Below are positions 22,661-31,789 of a stretch of 64,000 nt of DNA, piece after piece. Source of the DNA: Dipteris shenzhenensis. Its lineage: Eukaryota > Polypodiophyta > Polypodiopsida > Gleicheniales. Both the position numbers and the translations under genes were made by a program. The notes beneath the pieces were generated by a model, which made no database searches, was not told the DNA's origin, and saw nothing but the letters and a program-made list of their open reading frames with translations. How positions within the stretch are numbered: position 1 is the stretch's first letter; every line of letters begins with the position of its first letter. The DNA lies in assembly GCA_047967505.1 (NCBI GenBank), contig CM106540.1, one strand, 5' to 3'.

Positions 22661-23569
22661 CGCGGCGTTTTGCTCAATCCATTTCCTAATTTCTCAAGTA
22701 AGCAACCCAAAATCTCCTCCCACCTATTTTCGATGACGTCCCATCTATTCCAAGCAACCTCCCACTCTATTTTCCACTCCTCACCCTTCTCCTACCTCTT
22801 GTACTCCCTCTCTATCCTTTTCCCTCTTTGGTTTCCTGAAAGAAAGTTCTTTCAAGAGGTGAGTTTGTTTCAACAATGTAGGTTATTTTTTGTTAGCTTT
22901 AGTTTTGTGAGTGTTTCTACTTGTATTGCTAAACCTGTAAACTAGTTTTCATGCTTGATTTGAAAGGATTGAAACAAAAAATGAGATTTCAAGAAAGAAA
23001 GAAAGAAAACTCACCTCTTTTTTCTGTATTTCTCTTCCTTCTCTTTCTCCTTGTCTCCTCAATCTTCTCCTTTCCTTGTCTCCTCAATCTCCTCCCTTCA
23101 AGAAGTTGCTTTTGTAATCTCCTCTTTCCACTAACATCTTATTTGAAAAAATGGGTTGTTTTCTCTCTTTTGTAGGGCCAGTCCACTACACCGAGCAGGA
23201 CATACTCTCTCTTTTGTAGGGCCAGTCCACTACACCGAGCGGGACATACTTTTACAGGTAAGTGCTTCCTCTTCTTTCCATTTATTATTTTTGTTATTTG
23301 CATTGGCCTGCAGCTAGCGCTTTAAGCACTAGCTATAGTGATGGGTGTAGGAACCCTCTCTTTTAAGGCGCTAGCTGCAATGATGGGCGTAGGAACCCTC
23401 TCTTCCCCTCTCTCTCTTTCCTTCTTCCCCCTTCTCTTTTTCTTCTTTTTCCCCCTTCTCTTTTTTCCCTCTTCTCTTATTCTCTCTTTCCCCCTTCTCT
23501 CTTTCCCCCTCATCTCTTTTCCCTTCTCTCTTTCCTTTCCCTCTTATTCTCTATTTCCTTTCCCTCTTA
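22661..23569. other. Non-coding spacer of A with short tandem duplications
   Basis: C/T-rich sequence with two small tandem duplications. Around 23161-23250 a unit of about 46 bp (tttgtagggccagtccacta... ) occurs twice. Around 23328-23405 a unit of about 40 bp (gatgggtgtaggaaccctct / gatgggcgtaggaaccctct) occurs twice. The rest is polypyrimidine. No coding potential is credible. Confidence 0.5.
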
Positions 23570-26500
23570 TTCTCTTATGCTTATGCTTCTCTCATTCCCC
23601 CTTCTCTATTTCCCCCTTCTCTCATTCGCATAAGCTCTTTTTCCGCATGAGCATGAGCATGAGCATGAGCATGAGCTTATGCTTATGCTTATGCTTATGC
23701 TTATGCATAAGCATAAGCATGAGGTCATGCTTATGCTCATGCATGAGCATGAGCTTATGCTTAAGTTTCCGCATAAGCTTATGCTTATGCATGAGCTTAT
23801 GCGGAAATAGAGAATGAGAGAAGCTTATGCTTCTCTCATTCTCTATTTCCGCATAAGCTCCTTCTCTTTTTCTGCATAAGCTCCTCTTTCTCTTTTTATG
23901 CATAAGCTCCTTCTCTTTTTCCGCATGAGCATAAGCATGAGCTTATGCTCATGCATGAGCATGAGCTTATGCTCATGCATGAGCATGAGCTTATGCTTAA
24001 TTCCGCATAAGCTTATGCTTATGCATGAGCTTATGCGGAAATAGAGAATGAGAGAAGCTTATGCTTCTCTCATTCTCTATTTTCGCATAAGCTCCTTCTC
24101 TTTTTCCGCATAAGCTCCTCTCTCTCTTTTTATACATAAGCTCCTTCTCTTTTTCCGCATGAGCATGAGCTTATGCTTAAGTTTCCGCATAAGCTTATGC
24201 TTATGCATGAGCTTATGCAGAAATAGAGATGCTTCTCTCATTCTCTATTTCCGCATAAGCTCCTTCTCTTTTTCCGCATAAGCTCCTCTTTCTCTTTTTA
24301 TGCATAAGCTCCTTCTCTCTTTCCGCATGAGCATAAGCATGAGCTTATGCTTATGCTTATGCTTAAGCATAAGCTCATGCTTATGCTCATGCATGAGCAT
24401 GAGCTTATGCTTAAGTTTCCGCATAAGCTTATGCTTATGCATGAGCTTATGCGGAAATAGAGAATGAGAGAAGCTTCTCTCATTCTCTATTTCCGCATAA
24501 GCTCCTTCTCTTTTTCCGCATAAGCTCCTCTTTCTCTTTTTATGCATAAGCTCGTTCTCTTTTTCCGCATGAGCATGAGCTTATGCTTAAGTTTCCGCAT
24601 AAGCTTATGCTTATGCATGAGCTTATGCGGAAATAGAGAATGAGAGAAGCTTATGCATGAGCTTATGCTTCTCTCATTCTCTATTCCCGCATAAGCTCCT
24701 CCTCTTTTTTCGCATAAGCTCCTCTTTCTCTTTTTATGCATAAGCTCCTTCTCTCTTTCCGCATGAGCATAAGCATGAGCTTATGCTCATGCATCAGCAT
24801 GAGCTTATGCTTAAGTTTCCGCATAAGCTTATGCTTATGCATGAGCTTATGCGGAAATAGAGAATGAGAGCAGCATAAGAAATAGAGAATGAGAGCAGCT
24901 TATGCTTCTCTCATTCTCTATTTCCGCATAAGCTCCTTCTCTTTTTCCGCATAAGCTCCTCTTTCTCTTTTTATGCATAAGCTCCTTCTCTTTTTTCGCA
25001 TGAGCATAAGCATGAGCTTATGCTTAAGTTTCCGCATAAGCTTATGCTTATGCATGAGCTTATGCGGAAATAGAGAATGAGAGAAGCTTATGCTTCTCTC
25101 ATTCTCTATTTTCGCATAAGCTCCTTCTCTTTTTATGCATAAGCTCCTCTCTCTCTTTTTATGCATAAGCTCCTTCTCTTTCTCCGCATGAGCATAAGCA
25201 TGAGCTTATGCTCATGATGAACATGAGCTTATGCTTAAGTTTCCGCATAAGCTTATGCTTATGCATGAGCTTATGCGGAAATAGAGAATGAGAGAAGCTT
25301 ATGCTTCTCTCATTCTCTATTTCCGCATAAGCTCCTTCTCTTTTTCCGCATAAGCTCCTCTTTCTCTTTTTATGCATAAGCTCCTTCTCTCTTTCCGCAT
25401 GAGCATAAGCATGAGCTTATGCTAGCATAAGCATAAGCATAAGCTCATGCTTATGCTCATGCATGAGCATGAGCTTATGCTTAAGTTTCCGCATAAGCTT
25501 ATGCTTATGCATGAGCTTATGCGGAAATAGAGAATGAGAGAAGCTTCTCTCATTCTCTATTTCCGCATAAGCTCCTTCTCTTTTTCCGCATAAGCTTATG
25601 CTTATGCATGAGCTTATGCGGAAATAGAGAATGAGAGAAGCTTATGCTTCTCTCATTCTCTATTTCCGCATAAGCTCCTTCTCTTTTTTCGCATAAGCTT
25701 ATGCTTATGCATGAGCTTATGCGGAAATAGAGAATGAGAGAAGCTTATGCTTCTCTCATTCTCTATTTCCGCATAAGCTCCTTCTCTTTTTATGCATAAG
25801 CTCCTTCTCTTTTTCCGCATGAGCATGAGCTTATGCTTAAGTTTACGCATAAGCTTATGCTTATGCGTGAGCTTATGCGGAAATAGAGAATGAGAGAAGC
25901 TTATGCTTCTCTCATTCTCTATTTCCGCATAAGCTCCTTCTCTTTTTATGCATAAGCTCCTTCTCTTTTTCCGCATGAGCATAAGCATAAGCTCATGCTT
26001 ATGCTCATGCATGAGCACGAGCTTATGCTTAAGTTTTCGCATAAGCTATGCTTATGCATGAGCTTATGCGGAAATAGAGAATGAGAGAAGCTTATGCTTC
26101 TCTCATTCTCTATTTCCGCATAAGCTCCTTCTCTTTTTCCGCATAAGCTCCTTCTCTTTTTCCGCATGAGCATAAGCATGAGCTTATGCTTATGCTCATA
26201 CATAAGCATGAGCTTATGCTTATGCTCATACATAAGCATCCGCATAAGCATGAGCTTATGCTCATACATGAGCATGAGCTTATGCATGAGCTTATGTGGA
26301 AATAGAGAATGAGAGAAGCTTATGCAGAAACTCATTCTCTATTTCCGCATAAGCTCCTTCTCTTTTTCTGCGTGAGCTTATGCTTATGCTCATGAGTGAG
26401 CATGAGCTTATGCTCATGTTTCTGCATAAGCTCATGCTTATGCGTGAGCTTATGCGGAAATAGAGAATGAGAGAAGAATAAGCTCATTCTCTATTTTCGC

Positions 26501-26880
26501 ATAAGCTCCTTCTCTATTTCCGATGCCTATGCTTTCCGCATAAGCATAAGCATAAGCTCATGCTTATGCTCATGCATGAGCATGAGCTTATGCTCAAGTT
26601 TTCGCATAAGCTCATGCTTATGCATGAGCTTATGTGGAAATAGAGAATGAGAGAAGCTTATGAGGAAACTCATTCTCTATTTCCGCATAAGCTCTTTTTC
26701 TATTTCCGATGCCTATGCTTAAGCATAAGCATAAGCATAAGCTCATGCTTATGCTCATGCATGAGCATGAGCTTATGCTTAAGTTTCCGCATAAGCTCAT
26801 GCTTATGCATGAGCTTATGCAGAAATAGAGAATGAGAGAAGCATAAGCTCATTCTCTATTTCCGCATAAGCTCATTCTCT
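23570..26880. repeat. Palindrome-rich tandem array inside CACTA element A
   Basis: A 3.3-kb array built from gcataagcttatgc, gcatgagcatgagc and a longer foldback (gagaatgagagaagcttat, then gcttctctcattctc, for example 23811-23843). The foldback recurs about a dozen times at roughly 100-400 bp spacing (near 24043, 24460, 24635, 25075, 25290, 25530, 25635, 25735, 25890 and 26080). Flanking arms (tttccgcataagctcat / atgagcttatgcggaaa) also pair. Because the words are palindromic, all frames stay open on both strands, so the open frames here are accidental. It lies between the two divergent genes of A. Confidence 0.85.
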
Positions 26881-27145
26881 ATTTCCCACTCTATTTCCCC
26901 TTTCTCTCATTTCCCCCTTCTCTCCTTCTCTATTTTCCCTCATCTCTTTCCCCTTCTCTATTTCCCCCTTCTCTCATTCTCTATTTCCTCATTCTCATTC
27001 TTTTCTTTCCTTTCCATCTTCTTTCCCTCTTTCCTTTCCCTCTTCTTTCCTTTCCCTCTTCTTTCTTCTTGCCTTGCCTATGCCTATGAGAATGCTTATG
27101 TTTGTTTTTTTGTTTTCTGTTTTCGTGTTTGTGTCTATGTTAGAC
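26881..27145. promoter_or_regulatory. Polypyrimidine 5' leader of the second gene of A
   Basis: C/T-rich units (tttccccttctctattt) run up to the ATG at 27146. The leader after it (ttgtttttttgttttctgttttcgtgtttgtgtc) is conserved in inverse orientation in D, F and K (gacacaaacac...caaaa). It is probably the transcribed leader and the proximal promoter of this gene, inferred from position. Confidence 0.4.
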
Positions 27146-28602
27146 ATGGGATCACGTCGCTCATCCGACAAGTACAGACAGCCTCGCAGGAGGAGAGCTC
27201 ACGATCTATATGCTCCAGAGGACTTTGATTCCTCTCAGGCGACTACCCCGAGGACTACCGACTCCTCTCGGTCCTAGCACTGTGACTACCCCTGGTCCGA
27301 CCCCTCTTCTATGTAGCATTGCGACTACCCCTCGGGGAACTCCTTTGCTAGCTGCCCATGGCTTTGTCGGGACTCTCGATGAGTTTGTAGTGCAGATGAG
27401 CGATGAGGAGGCAGCAAGATTCTTCTCTCTGCTCTCAGAGGACCTCCGCAATTCCTTCCCCTACACCAAGAGTAGGATGGGTGGCTCATGTTGTGCTGAC
27501 TCAGGTTTTGTAGGCAAGTCAGCACACTCACGCTCCTTTAGATCTCCACTTGGTCCGAAGACACAGTATCAGTCAGGTCCCTTTTCCTCTCCTACTCCCA
27601 CTGCTACTCCTCGATCCGGAAGCGGTCGCGCAGCTTCCACTCCTTCAGACTCTGCTACCGTCAGTCCCCCTTACTCATCAGGGGATCTCTCCTATCAAAT
27701 CACATCTGCCGGAGAGATAATAGAAGATAAAAAGGGCAAAGTAGTGATGGCCGCCATGAGGAGGTTGATGAGTCATCACTTCAAGAGCGGCATAAATACC
27801 GATTGGCGGTATCAAGATGCCCAAAAGAAGCAGGCGATGATCGATGAGTTAAATCAAAGATACCCTAATCCGCCAAATGTGGAGTTTAATGACAATTATA
27901 TGCTCGAGCGCATGGGTTTGGTCCTAAAGCATCGTAGATCAACCTTGCGTACTTCCATTACAAAGGGGTTGGCTAAACCCAGCTGGGCAGACAAAGCTGA
28001 TTGGAAGTACTTCAAGAAGCAACATAGGGACCATCCCAAAATGTTCGAGGGTCAGAGGAGGGCTGCGAAGAGATGGCTGGACGTCGTGGGTACTTCGCAC
28101 TTTGGTGCAGGCAGACGGTATGCGTTCGAGGCAACCGTGGTAAGTCTACTTCTTCCCATTTAATGTATTGTTCTATTTGTTTTACTTACATATTACATGC
28201 ACTTTAGCTAACTCTAACTCTCGTAAATTGGATCCATAGAAAGCTGCGATGGGTCATCTTCCTACGGATGCAGAGACGCGGCGCGCATTTCGGATAGGAA
28301 CAAAGCCATGGTTCATTGAGCAAGAGGGAATGGGAGCGACAGTCGATTGGGCTAAGGTGGCTGCTCGCACGGTATAAGTTTACTCCTACTTGTAATCTCA
28401 CTTTTTAATTTAAGTTCCAATCTAATTTTTGATTTATATGGTTCACTCTTAGGGTCAAAGCTCAAGCGTCCCATCATCGGAGGCGAGCGATCAACAGGGG
28501 CAAGGATCAAATGTAGGTGCGGAGGACGAGGGAGAAGATGCAGGTGTCGAGGACCAAGGAACAGGCCAACAAGACGAAGATGATTCGGATTGGGATGAGT
28601 AG
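27146..28602 (+). pseudogene. Transposase_24-like (TNPA-position) gene of element A, best-preserved copy
   Basis: ATG 27146 gives MGSRRSSDKYRQPRRRRAHD, a basic N-terminus. A single frameshift near 27235-27265 moves the frame to the long open stretch ending at 28139. That stretch holds SYQITSAGEIIEDKKGKVVM, HHFKSGINTDWRYQDAQKKQ, QRYPNPPNVEFN, KPSWADKADWKYFKKQHRD and RAAKRW. Donor GTAAG at 28140; exon 2 28240-28371 (KAAMGHLPTDAETRRAFRIG); exon 3 28453-28602, acidic, ending DEDDSDWDE. Splice sites and phases fit. The domain order resembles plant Transposase_24 proteins of CACTA elements. Apart from the frameshift it could be translated. The inferred role is binding the element ends. Confidence 0.7.
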
Positions 28603-28619
28603 TGGTAGTAGCATTTTGT

Positions 28620-28790
28620 ATATCTGCTCGTTTGAGCAATTTTGTATCGCCCTTTCATAGGGTAATTTTGTTACAAACACTGTTGTATATGTATATGCAT
28701 TTTTTCCTCATCATTTCACAAGAACAATTTTGTATCACCCTGCAAGCAAGGGAAATTTTGTTATAAAAAACTTTCTTTTGTAATTACAAA
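28620..28790. repeat. Duplicated 3' motif downstream of the second gene of A
   Basis: The sequence caattttgtatc(g/a)ccct...aaggg or aggg...aattttgtta occurs twice, at 28638-28675 and 28730-28763, about 92 bp apart. Each copy contains a small hairpin (ccct-loop-aggg). The same pair is present in F (12670-12800) and D (57245-57380) at the same distance from the stop codon, so it is conserved within the family. A 3'-end processing or regulatory role is possible. Confidence 0.6.
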
Positions 28791-28860
28791 AAAAAAAAAG
28801 GATTAGTGGGGCTAAACAGGGCCAAAAGGAAGCCCTGTTTAGCCCCACTAACCCTTTTTT
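28790..28860. terminator. Conserved foldback downstream of the second gene of A
   Basis: ttagtggggctaaacagggc (28804-28823) pairs perfectly with gccctgtttagccccactaa (28832-28851), flanked by an A-run and a T-run. F (12583-12652) and D (57155-57213) carry the same foldback with compensating and non-compensating changes. It lies between the 3' end of the second gene and the subterminal motifs. It could end or fold the transcript, or be a fixed MITE. I use terminator as the nearest type; this is inference. Confidence 0.5.
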
Positions 28861-28867
28861 TTTACTT

Positions 28868-29124
28868 CTGTTAATCGTCACTATATAGCGACATTTACCA
28901 GTGTCGCTATATAGCATGATTAACAGTGTCACTATATAGCGACGTTTGCATCGTCGCTATATAGCAATGATTAACAGCGTCGCTATATAGCGACGGTTTA
29001 TAGCGACACTCCTTTTTCGACACTTTTAGCGACTTTTATAGCGACCTTTGCGCCCGTGAAAAAAATAAATTTAATGTAAAAAGCGTCGGTATTTCCATTG
29101 GAAAATGGCCTATGCCTTGTAGTG
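28868..29124. repeat. Right end of A with family-1 palindromes
   Basis: Five motif copies lie in tandem (cgtcactatatagcgac, gtcgctatatagc, gtcactatatagcgacg, cgtcgctatatagc, cgtcgctatatagcgacgg) between 28870 and 29000. Shorter tatagcgac words follow, then the terminus ...tatgccttgtagtg at 29124 and the TAA target duplication. Confidence 0.75.
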
Positions 29125-29321
29125 TAAACATGTCTATATACATGTCTCACTATTTTTTTTATAGAGCATCTATTTGCGCATCTATAAGCGCGTCTGTCTA
29201 TTATATAGATGTGCCTTTAGATGCAGGTCTGTAGACGTGCCAATAGATGCGCCTGTAAGTTTTTTTTAAAGTTGTGGAAACACATCTATGTGCATGTCTG
29301 TAGGTGTTTTGTCTTGTTGTG
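29125..29321. repeat. Right end of element B, distal part
   Basis: Family-2 subterminal words continue after element A: gcgcatctataagcgcgtct and gtctgtagacgtgccaatag. A T/A block (ttttttttaaag) follows, then the terminus gtgttttgtcttgttgtg. The inward-read terminus is CACAACAAGACAAAACACC. Confidence 0.7.
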
Positions 29322-29554
29322 ATAATGACATCATATGGGAGGAAGATGGAGATCATGATATTGAGGAAGAAGATGACGATCATCAAGAATCACCACACTT
29401 TATCGAAGAATATGATAAGGTCTTAGGTGAACATATGATGCTAGAGTACGATGATGATATAGGAGATCAACTCGGTATAGAGTTAGAGATAGACTTGTTT
29501 GGTGCATTAGACTTGGCTCAGGATGTAGTTGTTGATGTAAATGCTCTTCATTGA
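29322..29554 (+). pseudogene. C-terminal end of the tnp2 gene of element F
   Basis: An acidic stretch (EEDGDHDIEEEDDDHQESPH ... EYDDDIGDQLGIELEIDLFG) matches nearly residue for residue the last exon of the tnp2 gene of A (18256-18480, on minus). Only this end remains; everything upstream was replaced by element B and the deletion. It shows that F once had the same divergent two-gene layout as A. Confidence 0.75.
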
Positions 29555-29949
29555 ATTTTTTCATCTCAAGATTTGACATGAATATATGATCTTCAAACTT
29601 GATGTACATGCTCTTGTACTTTTATTCTCTCAAAGGATCAAACATGTATGAAAAGGAAAAAAAAAATATCATTGGGAAAAACTATCTTTTAAGGTCGGTA
29701 TGGGAAAAAACACTCTCTGTAAAACGTGCTATAGGAAACTATCTTAATATAGCTATATAATGACCATTCATAAGTCTAGTAAGTGTTGCTATATAGCGAC
29801 TCTCTTTAAAGGTGGCTATTTAGCAACAGTTGTCTAAAGTCACTATATAGTGACACTTAACGAATCCTGCTTTGATTACCAACAATAGCACCCCACACAT
29901 GCTAAACATCGATGCTTAAGCATCGGAATAGGGCACGTGTGTAGTAGTG
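29555..29949. repeat. Right end of element F
   Basis: Degenerate family-1 words (tgctatatagcgac, gtcactatatagtgac, gctatttagc) at 29750-29860, then the terminus. Read inward from 29949 it is CACTACTACACACGTGCCC, and it is followed by AAG. Confidence 0.75.
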
Positions 29950-31119
29950 AAGGTTGGGAAACTTATAAATCATAGATATCAATGTATTTAGGCATCGCCA
30001 TGCTCGTGCCACTGTCTAGATTTATTCTTATAGGATTGGTACAAAACACTTGAGATAAGCTTCTTCAAAGTTGCTGTGGATGAGGCACGAAAGGTCGTGT
30101 TGTACTTTCTTAACCACAAGCGACTAAACAACTTGCGAGTCACCTGCTAGAGCTTCTAAAGCTAGGTGAAACACACTTTGGCACAAACTATATAATGATG
30201 GAACGGTTGGTAAAGCAGCAAGCCCTTGTAAAGGAGACTTTATTCAGCACTGAAGTAGAAGAGTGGATAGTCGAGACATGCTCAAATAACTCTCTTAGTG
30301 AATTTGGAGACTTGAAGGCATTGATTAATAACCCAACATTTTGGAGGAGGGTATTTGATGCAGTGGAAGCTATGAAGCCAATTTGGTTTGCACTCCATAG
30401 GTTGGATGTGAAAAGGCCAAGCATGGGAAGTGCTTATATGGCAGGGTGGACTGCTAAGAGGGACGTTTTGAAGGAAGATGCAAGGCCTGACGAAGGTGGG
30501 TATAGTATTACAAGATGAACTGCACTGCAAAAGATGGTGCAAAAATGATGGAATCAAGCTCACAACTCTTTGCACAATGCCGCCCATATATTAGACCCAT
30601 AATGGTGGGAATATCGCACAAAAACTAATATTCAGATAATCTAGCCATGGCAAGATCTTCTTGGACGTTTAGACTTTGCAGATAGGATAGAGTATGCCTC
30701 TGCTATTAGAAAACTGTCAACTTTTCAAAATAGAGAAGGATTGTTTGCTTATCCAAGAATCAAAGAAATAGCAAAAGACATGCTAGCATGGAGAGTGTGG
30801 GGCATCCATGCCTCATTTGCAAGCCTTGGCTATGAAAGTGTTGTCACAACCTTGTAGCAACTCCTCTAGCAAGCGCAATTGGAGTAACTCTAAGTTTGTG
30901 CATTCTTTCACAAGAAACCGCTTGACATCGGAAAGATTGATAAAGCTAGTTTACCTCTATGCGAATAGTAGAGTTTTGGATGATGTCAAAGGGGTATCCA
31001 GTGATGGTGATATGCCAAAGTGGGTACATACTGATCTTCCAGGTCCCTTGCATGATGCCCCTATATTGACTCACCTTGAGCCAAATTCTAGTGACTCAGA
31101 TGAGGAGATGTTAGTTTGA
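29950..31119 (+). pseudogene. hAT transposase, C-terminal half
   Basis: Begins in the same register as the N-terminal half (KVGKLINHRYQ) with the conserved HCLDL-like word. FKVAVDEARKVVLYFLNH, HFGTNYIMMERLVKQQALVK and a core ending WFALHRLDVKRPSMG follow. The end (30808-31119) carries the hAT dimerisation region (LKV..-like PHLQALAMKVLSQPCSNSSS, NWSN...RNRLTSERLIKLVY). Several stops interrupt 29990-30180 and 30520-30800. The protein would have been about 770 residues, usual for plant BED-hAT transposases. Confidence 0.75.
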
Positions 31120-31266
31120 TGGTTGGTTATAATTGGAACATGTTGCAATTGCAATTTTTTTAACATGAAATCCTTCTGAAATGCTATTTATTTAAAATGC
31201 AATTATTTTAAAATGCCACTTAAAATGTAATTCTTTCACACTGCAAACCTTTTAGAATGCAATTCT

Positions 31267-31715
31267 TGTTGGATATTGATCTTCGTAGGGGTCAACTGCA
31301 TGGTCTGACATGGTAAATTGAAGGGTTAGAGAAGGTTGGAGCGTGATTGGTGAGCACACGTAGTGCATGGTGGCCACTTTGACTCTCTAATTAGGGCAAA
31401 TTTCTATAAAGTCATGATGGCAGTGAGTATGCAACTCTCTCTGAGAAGGTCCATGAACCAATGAAGCTCTCCAATATGAGTCGATTCTAGTGTTATGAGC
31501 AGCCTATTCAATAGGGTCCATAGTAGAGTCATGTTTCTTTTATGTAAGGCCTACAAACTCAGTAGAGGTGTGGCCAGAGTCTTGGTGTTTTGTTACTTCT
31601 CAAATAAATAGTGTTTGGTCCTTAGACTATGTCGAATTGTTCATCTTGTCTGAATCTTGAATAGGTTGTCATTTTTATAAGTCTCAATTCTAGTATTGTG
31701 GCTCGTAAGACAACA
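31267..31715 (+). repeat. 5' LTR of element E
   Basis: 449 bp, TG...CA bounded. Compared with its 3' partner (32857-32951 plus 40071-40423) there are scattered substitutions and small indels, so E is clearly older than the copia inserted in it, whose LTRs look identical. Confidence 0.85.
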
Positions 31716-31717
31716 TT

Positions 31718-31729
31718 TGGTATCAGAGC
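31718..31729 (+). other. Primer binding site (tRNA-iMet) of element E
   Basis: tggtatcagagc two bases after the LTR end is the standard plant copia primer site, complementary to the 3' end of initiator tRNA-Met. Confidence 0.85.
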
Positions 31730-31789
31730 TGTTTTAAAGATTCTAAGGCATTGTGGGATTTGGAGCAGCGGAAGCGTGAATTTTGTTTG

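Larger units (their letters stand above)
17920..29124. mobile_element. CACTA transposon A (family 1), complete end to end, 11.2 kb
   Basis: The left end is CACTACTACACACGC and the right end, read inward, is CACTACAAGGCATAGG. The termini share CACTAC and, further in, an ATACCGA(T/C)G block, so the inverted repeats are imperfect. The target duplication is TAA (17917-17919 and 29125-29127). It contains tnp2 on minus (18256-22325), a palindrome array (23570-26880) and the second gene on plus (27146-28602). The genes are divergent, each reading outwards to an end. It is the youngest CACTA insertion in the nest, but tnp2 carries at least three stops and a 14-bp duplication. Confidence 0.9.
16013..29321. 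mobile_element. Remnant of CACAA-type element B (family 2), split by element A
   Basis: Segment 16013-17919 matches, in inverted orientation, 41700-43080 of element G: second gene, then subterminal repeats. It resumes after element A at 29125 and ends at 29321 with ...gttttgtcttgttgtg, whose reverse complement CACAACAAGACAAAACACC matches the left end of G (CACAACAACACAAAGCACC). Directly after it the tnp2 gene of F resumes (ataatgacatc), fixing the boundary. The tnp2 gene and left end of B are missing, apparently lost by a deletion ending in the polypyrimidine tract. Confidence 0.7.
12369..29949. mobile_element. CACTA transposon F (family 1), inserted in the hAT gene
   Basis: The left end reads CACCACAAGG (consensus CACTACAAGG, compare 56908). 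The right end, read inward from 29949, is CACTACTACACACG, equal to the left end of element A at 17920. A 3-bp target duplication AAG flanks it (12366-12368 and 29950-29952), and removing F restores the hAT frame. F holds a Transposase_24-like gene on minus (12865-14464), low-complexity spacer, and only the last 78 codons of its tnp2 gene on plus (29322-29554). The missing middle has been replaced by element B, which in turn carries element A. Confidence 0.85.

Noticed and set aside
23338-26840. Many open frames reading ISISSCLCSCM or HKHKLMLMHEHKH
   Set aside because: They arise from palindromic GCATAAGC words that leave all frames open on both strands; no start context, domain or conservation supports coding.
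23570-26880. CRISPR-like array
   Set aside because: Repeats are palindromic, variable in spacing and without unique spacers, and the setting is a eukaryotic transposon.
17920-29949. A single CACTA element bounded by 17920 and 29949, which share CACTACTACACACG
   Set aside because: The flanking triplets differ (TAA and AAG). The two shared ends belong to different copies of one family; 17920 pairs with 29124 and 12369 with 29949.
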